The position numbers and the translations under genes were made by a program. Below are positions 1 to 11,654 of a stretch of DNA of 64,000 nt, piece by piece (position 1 is the stretch's first letter; the number at the start of each line of letters is the position of its first letter). Source of the stretch: Ailurus styani (taxonomy: Eukaryota > Chordata > Mammalia > Carnivora > Ailuridae); NCBI GenBank assembly GCA_002007465.1, contig LNAC01000689.1, positions 608,308 to 672,307 of the forward strand, in the 5' to 3' direction. Below the pieces are notes generated by a model. That model had not been told where the DNA came from. It worked only from the letters and a program-made list of their open reading frames with translations, and searched no databases.

Positions 1-189
1 TTTTTTTCCCCCTTTATGTGGGTAATACCAGTGAATGACTTGATAGGGAAGTTTGTGTATTGTCTTGACATGAGAATGGCTTTTGGGAGGAGCTTCCATA
101 TATTCAAGACTAATCACTTAAAAATGGACGTGTCTCAATGCCTCACATGATTAGAACTCTCAAAACATTTCACTTTCTCCTAGAATAAA

Positions 190-575
190 GACCAAAATAC
201 TGTTGCCACTCTTCTCCATTGCATTTTGGGCCACTTTCCTTATGGCTCTCTAGGCGGCTTATTTTGTTCTAAGAAAGCCTCTTTACCATTTCCTGGTCTT
301 TTGGGGTTTTCTCCACCTCTGCCACGCTGTTCTCTTCTTTACCCAAATCCAACACATTCCTCAAATATCACTTTGGGAAACCCAACCTATCTCTGTTAAG
401 CCCACCTAGTAATCTGTTCTCTTTAGGGACAACGAATCATCAGTTGTAATGTTTGTCCCTTAGATGCTTCAATTTGTTTCTTCTGCTAGCATGTACATTT
501 CATGAAGGCTGGGCTAGTGCATCTTATTTATGTCTTAATGACCAGAGTCTGGCCTAGCACCTGGCACAATGGAAG
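190..575 (+). repeat. L2-like relic
   Basis: The CT-rich text is followed by a segment like GGCCTAGCACCTGGCACAAT near 550, a typical L2 3' end. Confidence 0.5.
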
Positions 576-1013
576 AATGCATGAGTTGGAGAACAGAGGA
601 AAGAACTTGTTTGACTGCAACATGTTAACAAGGAAAGAGTGCCCTTTCCTTTGGGGAAGGAAATGGAAAAAGTTTCTAACAAAAGCCAGTTAATGACTTT
701 TTTTTTTTTTAATTTATCACATAGAGTAAATAATTCTCTTGACCATACAGATGTGAATGAGATTTGGGGTTCTTTAGTTTAGCTAATTGACTTAATGATT
801 TAATGATATGTAAGCGTTGTAGGGTTGTACTTGGGTCCAAGTCTTTGCTTGGAAGGGAAGGGGAGAAACTTTTATCTTTTGAATTGTAACTGTATCTGCC
901 TGCAGTTGTTCTCTTTTCCTTCACTGAAGGTGAGAGTGACATAGCAAAGTTGGTCACTGAGAGTAAGTTGGTTACTCTATTTGTTTTGTAGATTTATAGG
1001 TTCTTTTGAAAGC

Positions 1014-1206
1014 TTTTTAAAATTTATTTGTCGGAGTGAGAGAGAGAGCACAGAGTGGGGCGGGGGGGCGAGAGGTGGAGCAGCAGGCAGGGAGAAGCAG
1101 GCTTCCCTTGGAGCAGGGAGCCTGATGTCGATGCCTGCATGATTCCAGGACACTGGGATCAAGACTGGAGCTGGAGACAGACGCTTGAGGGACCGAGCCA
1201 CCCAGG
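1014..1206 (-). mobile_element. Carnivore SINE, antisense
   Basis: It is an older, diverged copy ending GAGCCACCCAGG. The A-rich tail is seen as TTTTAAAATTTATTTG. Confidence 0.85.
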
Positions 1207-1355
1207 GTCTGTTTATGTTGCTTTCTTAAGGCAGATTAGATACTGTCACACTGAACGTGACAAAACCGATGAACAGATTGGAATCTTAGTCTGTAGGTTG
1301 TATTTTAGAATAGTTCTCTGGTCAGCTTTATATCATCTTGAGTGTAAATGTTTCT

Positions 1356-1562
1356 TTTTTTTTTTTTTAAAAGATTTTATTTATTTATTCGACACAGAGA
1401 GAGAGACCACAAGTAGGCAGAGAGGCAGGCAGAGAGACAGGGAGAGGAGGAAGCAGGCTCCCCGCTGAGCAGAGAGCCCGATGTGGCCTAGACCCCAGGA
1501 CGCTGAGATCATGACCTGAGCCGAAAGCAGAGGCTTTAACCCACTGAGCCACCCAGGCGCCC
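1356..1562 (-). mobile_element. Carnivore SINE, antisense
   Basis: It is a full-length young copy with perfect 18-nt target duplications TTGAGTGTAAATGTTTCT at 1338-1355 and 1563-1580. Confidence 0.95.
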
Positions 1563-2086
1563 TTGAGTGTAAATGTTTCTATTGCCACTTACGGCTGTGT
1601 GACTTTGAATGGGCTTTAGAGTGTTTCTGAATCTTTTGCATCTTTTAAAATTTACATGTTAAATGAGATATGTGGTGCACCTGCCCTGCTCCCCAGCGCT
1701 GTAAATGTTACCGGCTTAGTAAACATTAGTTCCTGGTTCCTTTATTGCTGGATCTTTTTCGAGACTGGTCTTATGATCACGGTTTTTACTTCCTCAACTC
1801 ATTTTGCAACCCAGTCCAATATAATTCTTTGTCCTTCTTCTCGAAACAAATTGTACAGTAAAGTAAATTGTAGCCATTAATGTCCTCAAATTGTGAAATA
1901 TCCTAGGTCCCACCCTCCTTTTTTAGTTTTCTTCTTACTTTTTAATTTTGTCTTAACTTGAATTTTCCATGTTGATCAGATTACTTCTTGAATCTTTTAA
2001 CTGGATTTCTAACATTGTTTGCTCACAGTTCTCCTCTAAACTCTCCTAGGCCTCAGCGTTTTCACTTCTGTTGTTGTTGTTGTTGT

Positions 2087-2244
2087 TTAACAACAATTTG
2101 TTAGAGAGAGAGCGCGCACAAGCAGGGGGAGAAGCAGGCTCCCCGCTGAGCAAGAAGCCCAATCCAGGACTCAGTCCCAGGACCCTGGGATCACAACACG
2201 AGCCAAAGGCAGCCACCCAACCAACTGAGCCACCCAGGCGTCCC
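2087..2244 (-). mobile_element. Carnivore SINE, antisense
   Basis: It is an older copy ending CCACCCAGGCGTCCC. A (GTT)n run at 2070-2086 precedes it. Confidence 0.85.
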
Positions 2245-2261
2245 TGTTTTCATTGTTCTTT

Positions 2262-2477
2262 TTTTTTTTTTTAATTTTTAATTTTTTTTAGATTTTATTT
2301 ATTTATTTGACACAGAGAGAGATCACAAGTAGGCAGAGAGGCAGGCAGAGAGAGAGAGAGGAGGAAGCAGGCTCCCTGCCGCGCAGAGAGCCCGATGCGG
2401 GCCTCGATCCCAGGACCCTGGGATCATGACCTGAGCCGAAGGCAGAGGCTTTAACCCACTGAACCACCCAGGCGCCC
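2262..2477 (-). mobile_element. Carnivore SINE, antisense
   Basis: It is a young copy flanked by TTCATTGTTCTTT at 2249-2261 and 2478-2490. Confidence 0.95.
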
Positions 2478-2627
2478 TTCATTGTTCTTTAAGTGCCTCG
2501 TAATATTGGGAAAATTGCTTAACCTGTAATACGGGATAATAGTATCTACTGCATAGGTTGTCAGACTTGAATGAGCCATAGTAAGTACTAGGAAAATGTT
2601 AGCTTTATTATTTCCTAGCTATTTCTT

Positions 2628-2830
2628 TCTTTTTTTTTTTTTAAAGATTTTTTATTTCTTTATTTGACACAGAGAGAGAGAGATCACAAGTAGGCAGAGA
2701 GGCAGAGAGAGAGGAGGAAGCAGGCTCCCTGCCGAGCAGAGAGCCCGATATGGGCCTCGATCCCAGGACCCTGAGATCATGACCTGAGCCGAAAGCAGAG
2801 GCTTTAACCCACTGAGGCACCCAGGCGCCC
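2628..2830 (-). mobile_element. Carnivore SINE, antisense
   Basis: It is a young copy flanked by TCCTAGCTATTTCTT at 2613-2627 and 2831-2845. Confidence 0.95.
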
Positions 2831-3342
2831 TCCTAGCTATTTCTTGATTTATGGTCTCTCTCTGGGAGGTTTCCTTCCTGTGCTTTGGCCTTAGCTGCTG
2901 GCACTGATGAATCCAAATCTTTGTCTCTAGTCCAGACTGTACGTTCACCTGTCTGCTTTTTCATCATCACTTGGCTGACCCACAGGCACATCAAACTGAA
3001 CTTCTCTACTTCTTTTTCCACCTGTAGTTACTTAGCTTGATGGCGTACCCATAACCTTTGTCAACTGAGTTAAGAAAGTCTAGATCTATATTTCTGGATG
3101 CCTTCTGGATGTAGCCAACTGGATATTCTAGATGCCTCAGCCTAATGCTTGTAAATTTATCCCCCTATCTCTAATTTGTTCGTGAAATCATTGATGCATT
3201 TAGTAATTGCATGCCATTTGAGCCTTATTTCAGGTCCTTACCTTTGTGTGTGTGTGTGTGCTAATTGTCCTTGCCAGTCTCTCATCCTCCACATTGTTGC
3301 CTCAGTTATCTTACTAAAGGACAAATAGCAAGTCACCCTCTT

Positions 3343-3468
3343 TTTTATTTTTTCTATATTTTTTAAAAGATTTTTTTTTAAGTAATCTCAGCACCCAATG
3401 TGGAGCTCAAACTCACAACCCTAAGATCAAGAGTCACGTGCTGCATGACTGAGCTTGCCAGACGCCCC
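3343..3468 (-). mobile_element. tRNA-Lys-like SINE, antisense, short type
   Basis: It is a short tRNA-like form with AAGTAATCTCAGCACCCAAT and no CT-rich body. CACCCTCTT flanks it on both sides (3334 and 3469). Confidence 0.8.
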
Positions 3469-3479
3469 CACCCTCTTAT

Positions 3480-3800
3480 TTAAAAACCTCTGTAGCTCCT
3501 TTTTCGTGTGTGTTAAGTTGCAAAAACTTTCTAATCAGCCCTGGGGGTCCTTGACCTTTTGTTCATGCCCTTGCCTGTACCCTGTGCTCCAGAAACCTTT
3601 CCTAGGTGCCAGGCCTGTAGCTCCCTAATACTCTGTACATCTCAGTTACTGTTCTATAATACCGCAAGGTCTTATAATTATGTATTTATGTCTTTTACCC
3701 ACTAGATTTTCACTCTTTGAGGGCAAAGGCTGTTATGTAGTCATTTTTGTATCCCAGGGCTTGGTACTGTAGTAGACCTCCATAAAATATTTGAAATAGT
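3480..3800 (+). repeat. L2-like relic
   Basis: It shows CTCCAGAAACCTTTCCTAGG, CTCTTTGAGGGCAAAGGCTG and ATCCCAGGGCTTGGTACTGT, which match the usual L2 3' end pattern. Confidence 0.6.
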
Positions 3801-4343
3801 GAATCCATCACCAAGGTGTGTACTTAGGTTTTTCATGGAGTGCGCACTTCTTCCCATCCTGTTTTGATACCTAGAAACTTCCGTTTCTTCTTTGAACTCT
3901 GGCTCTAATATCACCTCCTCTGTGAGGACTTGTTTGACTTCCCTAAATGGTTTGTTATACCTTGTGTGCCTATGTGCCCGCGTGCAAACAGTATATTGGG
4001 GTAGGCAAACAGCGTGATGGGGTAGACCTCTTTATTATCACAACACATTTATCTGATATCATCGTAGGAAGAGGTACTTAATCTACATGAATTTTCAGAT
4101 ACTTGGCATAATACCTTTGAAGTGTCAGAACTTAAAACATTTTTTCAATGCAAATTAAAAAGATTTTTAATTTAGCCTTTTTAAGGTGCCAAGGTCATTA
4201 GAGCATGAACTTTTAAGGTCTAATTTGATACACTGATGTTTTATGGGCCTTATAAGAAACATAAGCCTTCTGGTCTTTATTGAAAGACCTACTCTTGCTC
4301 TTTTTAATGTTTATTCCTACTTTTAAAATTTTCTTTCCTCAGA

Positions 4344-4529
4344 TGCCTGCCTGGGTGGCTCAGTTGGTTAAGCGGCTGCCTTCTGCTTAGGTCTTGTTCC
4401 GTTCCTCGGGTTCCTGGGAAAGAGTTCCTCATTGGGCTCCCTGCTTCTCCTGCCTGCCATTCCCCCTGCTTGTGCACTCCCTCTGTTTCTCTCTCTGACA
4501 AATAAATAAATAAAATCTTGAAAGAAAAA
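4344..4529 (+). mobile_element. Carnivore SINE, sense
   Basis: It starts TGCCTGGGTGGCTCAG after a short offset and ends AATAAATAAATAAAATCTTG. Confidence 0.9.
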
Positions 4530-5099
4530 GTTTCCTTTCTTTACTATAGCCTGGAGTTAGTAGGCCTCTGGCAGTCACTGCCTTTTTCTGTTTGAAGATG
4601 TTGACAGGATTACCTCCCTCACAGGGTTATGGTTCCGATTAAAGGAGGGAATGTACACTAAGGTCTTATCAGAGAGTATAGCAAATAGGTAAGTACCCGA
4701 TAAAGGGAACTCACTAACAATTCTTAATGTTTTTCTAGTTAACTTGAATCATTTCAGGAGAACAGTCTCTCAAGTTTGAGAGATTTTCCAGTGGAGTAAA
4801 GGGCATGGCATTTGTCAGCAAATTGTTTTTCAGAGTCTCTTAGGCAACCTAAGTTTAGAATTGGGTCCTCAATACCAGATGTCAGTGAGAAGTCTGAAAC
4901 TCTAGAACAGAGCATTTTTATGTGTGTATACACATAAAATCCCAAGCTAGGTAAATGTCCTCATAAACTGTTTTATATTTATCTTTTAGTGTGAATAGGT
5001 AAAGTTAGAAATAAAAGTGAATATCTTTTCAATTCTCATGTCCTTCATGGACATGTGAAGGACCATTGCTTCATCCCCTTAACATATGTGAAAATGCTT

Positions 5100-5215
5100 G
5101 GTAATACTTTATCCACTTAATAAAGGTGTATTAAGTGCAGAGTGTTCCAGGCATGGTTCTAGGTACTTGGAGAAAATTATGAACAAGACAAAATTTTACT
5201 TTTCATGGGGTTTCT
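5100..5215 (+). repeat. L2/MIR-like relic
   Basis: GTTCCAGGCATGGTTCTAGG followed by ATTATGAACAAGACAAA is typical of old mammal-wide repeats. Confidence 0.5.
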
Positions 5216-5713
5216 AGTCTGTGGGGTTGATAGACAATAAGTGCTATAATGTGTTGGGCAGTAAGTGCTCTGAAGAAAAATAAAGCAAAGTAAGGGATAA
5301 GAGAGTAAGAGGGAGCAAGAGTGTTTAGTCAGGGTAGAGAGGGGAGTCCCTGAGGAGGGGAAGTTTGAGCAGAGAACTTGGATGAAGTGAAGGAGAAAGC
5401 CTTAAGAGTATCTGTGGGAGATACTCCAGACAGGGGAAATAGCAAAGATCTGTGAATAGGAATGAGCTTAGCTTGTGCAAGAAACAGCAGAAGGCCAAAG
5501 TAATTAGAGCAGAGCAAGTGAGAGAGTTGTGGGAAGTGGAGGGTGCTGGGGGAGGGGCTGGGAGGTGAGTGGCAGATCATGGAAGAGTTACTAGACAATG
5601 GTGAGGACTTAGAACAAAATCCACCATTGGGGGGGGGGTTGATCAGGGGGCTGACTTGCTCTGACTTATTTTGGAAGCATTAGTCTGGGTGCTGTGTTAA
5701 AAAATAGAGAAAG

Positions 5714-5911
5714 GGGTGCCTGGGTGGCTCAGTGGGTTAAAGCCTCTGCTTTCGGCTCAGGTCATGATCTCAGGGTCCTGGGATCGAGGCCCGCATCGGG
5801 CTCCCTGCTCAGCGGGGCGCCTGCTTCCCCCTCTCTATCTGCCTGCCTCTCTGCCTCCTTGTGATCTCTCTCCCTCTGTGAAATAAATAAATAAAAATCT
5901 TAAAAAAAAAA
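5714..5911 (+). mobile_element. Carnivore SINE, sense
   Basis: It is a full-length young copy inside the old repeat at 5220-6660. Near-identical AAAAATAGAGAA repeats flank it. Confidence 0.93.
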
Positions 5912-6243
5912 ATAGAGAAGGGAGAAAATGAAAGACCAGTTAGGAGGCTACTACAGTGAGAGGGGATGGCGGCTTAGACTCTGGTGAAAGTGGTGGATGT
6001 AGTGAGAAGGCATCACAATTGGGGATTTATTTTGAAGGCAGAGTAAAATGGATTTGCTTTTGGATTGGATAAGGGGAAGTAAAGGATTAAGGATGACTCC
6101 TAGGTTTTTTACAAATCTGGGCAGAGGACTGCTAGGCCCATTAACTGGGATGGGGGAGACTGAGAATGGAATTGGAGGGAACATCAGTGGTTCAGTTGCT
6201 GGGAATCAGAATTATGGACATGGTACAGTTGTTGGTTAACAGT

Positions 6244-6446
6244 TTTTTTTTTGTTTGTTTGTTTTTTAAGATTTTATATATTTGACACAGAGAGATCACA
6301 AGTAGGCAGAGAGACAGGCAGAGAGAGAGGGGGAAGCAGGCTCCCTGCCGAGCAGAGAGCCTGATGTAGGGCTCGATCCCAGGACCCCGAGATCTTGACC
6401 TGAGCCAAAGGCAGAGCCTTAACCCACTGAGCCACCCAGGTGCCCC
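6244..6446 (-). mobile_element. Carnivore SINE, antisense
   Basis: It is a young copy with GGTTAACAGT on both sides (6234-6243 and 6447-6456). Confidence 0.93.
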
Positions 6447-6691
6447 GGTTAACAGTAAGTTCTATGGGAAGGTATAACTGGGACATAAGGACAGCTTGTT
6501 GCAGATAGAAGGTCAAGGAGCTGGGAAGCCATGGTATTGGGTGGGTCTTTGTGCATGGATGTTTAAGTTATGAAAGTGTAGAAAGATTAGTGGTAGGGAG
6601 AGAGGCGGGGGGAGTGAGTAAGGTTCAGATGTACTCTCATAATCTTATGATTCACATGATCTGAGGATTTGCTCAAAATTGAGGTGAGCTA

Positions 6692-6890
6692 TTTTTTTTA
6701 AGATTTATTTATTAACTCCCCAGAGAGAGAGCAAGTGTGAGAGCAAAGGGTGGAGGCAAAGAGGCAGAAGGAGAGAGAACACCAAGTAGATTCTGCGCTG
6801 AGCAAGGAACCTGATGGCAGGACTTGAGATCATGACCTAAGCTGAAACCAAGAGTCAGATGCTTAACCAGCTATGCCACTCAGGTGCCCT
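6692..6890 (-). mobile_element. Carnivore SINE, antisense
   Basis: It is an older diverged copy ending GCCACTCAGGTGCCCT. Confidence 0.85.
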
Positions 6891-7204
6891 GAGGAGAACC
6901 ACTTTTAGTAATTTGTCCTTCCTAACATCTGTATGTATGACAAAAATAAAATTTGTTAATATTTTCTTGGAAGCCACATGGTGTTTGAGCAGCATTTGAG
7001 AAGGTATATAAATATGGCCCTTAATTTACCCTCATCTAGTACATCATAAAAGCAAACATAGTAGAATTTGAGGGATGACATGGTTTAATGTTTGACTCCC
7101 ATTTAGCATATTGGAGGTAGATATGTAGGTATCAGATTACTTGGTTAATTTTGCAAACTTGGTTGTTAGTAATGATGACACTTTAGTGTATATTGTCTTT
7201 TAGC

Positions 7205-7320
7205 TTGGTGCAGTAGTATTTATCTGCATGTTTTAGATGAGGAAACAGACTCAGAGAGGTTGGAGGATTTACTGAGGACACTGCGATAACAAAGCAGGGC
7301 TATAAACTAACTTTAGTGTT
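7205..7320 (+). repeat. MIR-like relic
   Basis: TTAGATGAGGAAACAGACTC and AGAGAGGTTGGAGGATTTAC are the familiar MIR/L2 text. Confidence 0.5.
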
Positions 7321-7693
7321 CAGATACCAAATCCTGTGCCTTTGAAATTCTCACTTCCTGCAAAGTAGAGGATATTGAGGCCAAAGAAGTTAGTATTCAC
7401 TTTAAAATAAGTAGATTTCAACTATGGCAGTGTAATTATGCAGACTTAGTACCTGTGTTTTAGCTTTTGAAGGAAGGCTTTCTTTTCTAGACTGGGTTGT
7501 TGGCTCCTGCTCTCATCGCCAAGAACTCAAGAACTCTCTTAATGTTTTCATTATTCTATAGCTAAAATTAAAAAATTAAAAAAATTAGCTAAAATTAAAT
7601 TAGCTAAATTTTCTAAAATTTAGCTCCCAGGCTAAATTTTTTTTTTTTTTTTCCCTGTTAAACAGCATTTGTCAAACTTGTTTTATTAAGTAG

Positions 7694-7843
7694 TTTTTTT
7701 TAAAGACTTATTTATTTGAGGGAGAGGGAGATGCAGACTCCCTGGTGAGCAGGAAGCCTGACACAGGACTGGATCCCAGGATGTTGGGATCATGACCTGA
7801 GCCAAAGGCAGACACTTAACAGACTGAGCAACCCAGGCACTCC
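7694..7843 (-). mobile_element. Carnivore SINE, antisense
   Basis: It is an old copy flanked by near-repeats of TTTTATTAAGTAGTTTT. Confidence 0.8.
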
Positions 7844-7866
7844 TTTTATTGAGTAATTTTTTCACC

Positions 7867-8051
7867 TTTTTTATTTTTTAAAGATTTTATTTATTTGAGA
7901 GAGAGAGAGCATGAGAGGGAAGAGGGTCAGAGGGAGAAGCAGACTCCCCATGGAGCTGGGAACCCGATGTAGGACTTGATCCTAGGACTCCGAGATCATG
8001 ACCTGAGTCAAAGCCAGTTGCTTAACCAACTGAGCCACTGCCCAGGCGCCC
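7867..8051 (-). mobile_element. Carnivore SINE, antisense
   Basis: It ends GCCACTGCCCAGGCGCCC and abuts the next SINE. Confidence 0.85.
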
Positions 8052-8189
8052 TTTTTTCAATCATTTTTAAAGTAGGCTCTACAGCTAGCATGAAGCCCAA
8101 GGCGGGGCCTGAATTCACGACCCTGAGACTAAGACCTGAGCTGAGACCAGGAGTTGGATGCTCAACTGATTGAGCCACCCAGGTACCCC
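8052..8189 (-). mobile_element. tRNA-Lys-like SINE, antisense, short type
   Basis: It contains AAAGTAGGCTCTACAGCTAG and ends GAGCCACCCAGGTACCCC, the tRNA-like short form. Confidence 0.8.
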
Positions 8190-8784
8190 ATTAATTAGTG
8201 CTTTTAATCAACAAGGGATAATCAACATGATACAGTATCAGCCAAAAGCAAAGTAACATTGTTTTATTCAGCCTGTGCAACTTGCTTTATGTGATAAAAT
8301 GTGTAATTATTTCAGTTACTGAAATATTTGAAGTTTTTGCATACCCTTAGAAGTCTAGGGACCCCTTTCCACCCCGAATTAAGAACAGATGTCATAGATC
8401 TTGATGCATAGGACACTGAAAGCTCTTCATAGTAAAGATGATGCTCATTGTCATCCTCCCAGCATATGTTTTCCTCCTGATTCTCTCTGTGAGGAGCACA
8501 GTATCCTGTTAGAATAACTGGTCATATTAACTGATAGCTCTGTACTACTGCATGCCTGTCACAGTCCAGGTGCTCCCCCTCTAGATTTGAGGGTTAGGGT
8601 CTCGTCCCCATCTTGAAGAAGCTGATGCTTAGTGTAAGAGGCAGACCGTGTCGCCGAGTGTCGTGGTGTGATAGGACACAGAGTGCAGTGGGACCACAGA
8701 GGAGGAGTGACGTGAAGAGATGGTGCTCAAAGAAACCTCAGCATGGGAGGTCATTCAAGGTCATCTGGTGATTACAGACTAGGC

Positions 8785-9000
8785 TGTGGAATCCCTGGGG
8801 TCTGGTTTTGGATCTCAGTTCTGTTGGAGAATTAGATGATTCGGGCAAGTTGACTTCCCTCTAAAATGTATTTCTCTCAACTGTAAAATGAGGCTAATAC
8901 CTGCATCCTAAGGTTGTAAAGACTGGAAACACAAAGGATTTGGCAGTACAGTGTCTGGTAGGTCCATACAGCTGCTCATTAAATCAGAGCTCTGTTGTTA
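8785..9000 (+). repeat. MIR-like relic
   Basis: It shows GATTCGGGCAAGTTGACTTC, CTGTAAAATGAGGCTAATAC and GGCAGTACAGTGTCTGGTAG in MIR order. Confidence 0.65.
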
Positions 9001-9758
9001 CTGTTGTTCCCGCTGCTGCTGTGTGACCCTTATTTGGATGGGTGGGTAGGGTTAGCTAGATAAAGGGCAGAGGAGAAACAGCTTTCTAGAGATGGGAAAG
9101 AGTATATGGAAAGATATGGTGACCAGAGATAGTATCTGGAGAATAAAATAACATATCTGCCTTATAGATTATGTTGAGATTTAAATACATGTGAAGCACA
9201 TAAACATGCAAAACTATAGTCCCCTTCCCATCCCTGTTTAGATGCAAAGAAAAGTACAGTCCTTATTTTTTAATTCCACATACCCACTGTATAATTCCTT
9301 CCTTTTTGAAACATCTTGGTTCTTTTTTTGCATCTTTATATCCTCTTTATATCAACATATATCATATTTTCTTCCCCAATTTCTTTACTTCTTGATGTCT
9401 TACTTTGAGGCATCCCCCAGAGTTTAGTTGTCTGTTGTCATTTCTCTTTTCTGTTGGAGAGGCTAGATGCTCTTCGGGCTTCCTCTGTCACTGTTACATA
9501 AAGCACTTTTAACTTCATCAGTGGCCCTGACCTCTTTCCTAGGTTCCTCTGAATTGGCTCTTACTGGTCTCCTAAAATTTCGACCTGATCCATAATTCTG
9601 TTTCATTTGTTTGATTTCTGAAAAACTCAGAAGGGAAATGATCTAGATTAGTCAGATGTTTACATTGCTAAGGAGTGATACTTAAGGAAACAATCAATAC
9701 CCCATGTACTACTACATTTCATACTGGAAAGGACATTTTAAAAGTTTAGAAAGGCCAT

Positions 9759-9967
9759 GGGCTCCTGGGTGGCTCAGTGGGTTAAAGCCTCTGCTTTCGG
9801 CTCAGGTCATGATCTCAGGGTCCTGGGATCGAAGCCCACATCAGGCTCTCTGCTCAGCAGGGAGCTTGCTTCCTCCTCTCCCTGTCTCTCTGCCTGCCTC
9901 TCTGCCTACTTGTGATCGCTCTCTCTGTGTCAAATGAATAAATAAAATCTTAAAAAAAAATTTAAAA
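9759..9967 (+). mobile_element. Carnivore SINE, sense
   Basis: It is a young copy with perfect 18-nt duplications AAAGTTTAGAAAGGCCAT at 9741-9758 and 9968-9985. Confidence 0.95.
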
Positions 9968-10289
9968 AAAGTTTAGAAAGGCCATAATATTAGAATTATG
10001 TAGCTTTAAAAATTGTATTGTGAGGACTTCATTATTCTACTTTTTGCCTCAGACTAATGAAAACATAGTAAAATACCTCTTTGGAGTCAACCTTGTACTG
10101 TGTTGATACCAATCTGCCTAAAATTTGACTGTGATCATATTTTTCAGTGCTTAGAATGGCTCACCACTGACTAACTGAAAAAAAAAATCCTCCTTTCTTA
10201 GTTTAACTCTGGCTCTCCTTTCTAGTCTTTTCCCTTATCACATTTCTCTGTTACCAACTTAAAAAACCTTCAGAGAGTTAATGGTGTTT

Positions 10290-10351
10290 GTGGTTTGGAT
10301 CTGACCCAGGTTTAAATCTGGCCCTGTGTGGTCTTGGGCAAAGTTCCTGTG
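10290..10351 (+). repeat. MIR-like relic, left half
   Basis: GTGTGGTCTTGGGCAAAGTT is the MIR core. The right half resumes at about 10936-11045 after an LTR-like insert. Confidence 0.5.
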
Positions 10352-10931
10352 AAGAGAAGAAAAGCAGCTCTTGGCACCCCGGAGCTGTGCTGGTACTGTC
10401 AGCGGGCCTTGATGTTGTGAGCTAGCCTGGCGCTTAACGTCTGGGTCTTGGTGTTCTTGTGTTGAGCATAAACAATTTCACTGCATATCAGCATCAGACA
10501 AGGCTGTTCTGTGACCGTGATGGATCATGACAAAAACAAGAACATGCCATAATCATGTCTTGACCTAGACAAAACATGAACATTCTCCAAGCCACAAAAT
10601 AACTGTCATCCCTCTCTCCAGGCTATAATGTGAATGATTATTGCTGTTCTACTGGTTACAGCTTTAGCCTCCCTAAAGAGATTTGTTGATATACCCAGTC
10701 ATGGAATTGTTCCCACTTCCCGATAGTACCCAACCAGAGTGAGCCCCTGCTTCTTTGGACTCTTCCAAAAAATCACCTAGCCAATTCCCAAATCCTAAGT
10801 AAGTCATTTTTGATATTTTGAGATTCCCCATAGTTTCAACTTGGTGCGTGTTTTTAATAAATTCAACTTATTCAACTATAGGTATGTTCCTGGTGTGTGG
10901 GCAGAGGGCATTGACAGTAATAGTTCAAGCC
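10352..10931 (+). mobile_element. LTR-like insertion splitting a MIR
   Basis: About 580 bp separate the two halves of a MIR (10290-10350 and about 10936-11040). AGTTC occurs on both sides (10342-10346 and 10921-10925), consistent with a 5-bp target duplication. The insert starts near TGTGAAGAGAAG and has an AATAAA at about 10856. This fits a solo long terminal repeat of an old endogenous retrovirus, but I cannot name the family. No protein-coding remnant is present. Confidence 0.45.
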
Positions 10932-11099
10932 TTACTTTTTTTAATATGTGAACTGGAATTAATAACATCTTTTTTGCAGAGTTAGAAGATTAGATGATAA
11001 AATGTAAAGCACCCAGCAGCGTCCTGAACTTTTAGCTACTCAACAAAAGTTTGTTTCCTCTACTAAAGTAGTCCGATTAGTTAGGGTCCCCCAGCAGAG

Positions 11100-11240
11100 C
11101 TTGGAAGGACCTTGTTTTACCCCTCTCTTATCCTTCAGGGCTCAGTTCAGATACCTTTTCTGTGAAATCTTTGCATCTCTTCATGAGCTCTTTTGTCTCT
11201 GAACTTCAGGTATTGTTTTTACCATTGACTTGACTGTTAA
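11100..11240 (+). repeat. L2-like relic
   Basis: TTCAGGGCTCAGTTCAGATA and TTCTGTGAAATCTTTGCATC match the L2 3' region. Confidence 0.5.
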
Positions 11241-11254
11241 TTCTACTCTATTTT

Positions 11255-11444
11255 TTTTAAAGATTTTATTTATTTATTTGACAGAGAGAGAGATCACAAG
11301 TAGACAGAGAGGCAGGCAGAGAGAGAGGGGGAAGCAAGCTCTCCACTGAACAGTGAGCCCAATGCGTGGCTCGATCCCGGGACCCTGAGATAATGACCTA
11401 AGCTGAAGGCAGAGGCTTAACCCACTGAGCCACCCAGGTGCCCC
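11255..11444 (-). mobile_element. Carnivore SINE, antisense
   Basis: It is a young copy flanked by AATTCTACTCTATTTT at 11239-11254 and 11445-11460. Confidence 0.95.
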
Positions 11445-11495
11445 AATTCTACTCTATTTTGTGGCATCTTTGTATTTACCTTCTGTTATCTAATT

Positions 11496-11654
11496 CTTTT
11501 TTCTTTTTTAAGATTTATTTATTTATTTGGGGGGGAGAGAGAGAGAGAGAGACAAGCAGACTCCCTGCTGAGCATGGAGCCAGATTTAGGGCTCAGCCTC
11601 ACAACCCTGAGATCATGACCTGAGCTGAAACCAGCCGTGCCACCCAGGCGCCCC
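11496..11654 (-). mobile_element. Carnivore SINE, antisense
   Basis: It is shorter than most because of an internal deletion before GTGCCACCCAGGCGCCCC. Confidence 0.85.

Larger units (their letters stand above)
5220..6660 (+). repeat. Old mammal-wide interspersed repeat, family not named
   Basis: It is a long GA-rich segment with text such as AGGAATGAGCTTAGCTTGTG, GGATGACTCCTAGGTTTTTT and AACTGGGATGGGGGAGACTG, a composition that I associate with a common ancient mammalian repeat. Two younger SINEs (5714 and 6244) interrupt it. Confidence 0.5.

Noticed and set aside
1385..1588. Open frames with [17 protein letters not shown] or [18 protein letters not shown] text, repeated across the window
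   Set aside because: These are translations of carnivore SINEs in different frames. They recur at dozens of places and are not genes.
8052..8189. tRNA gene signal
   Set aside because: The tRNA-like part belongs to a SINE head. It is degenerate and has no intact cloverleaf.
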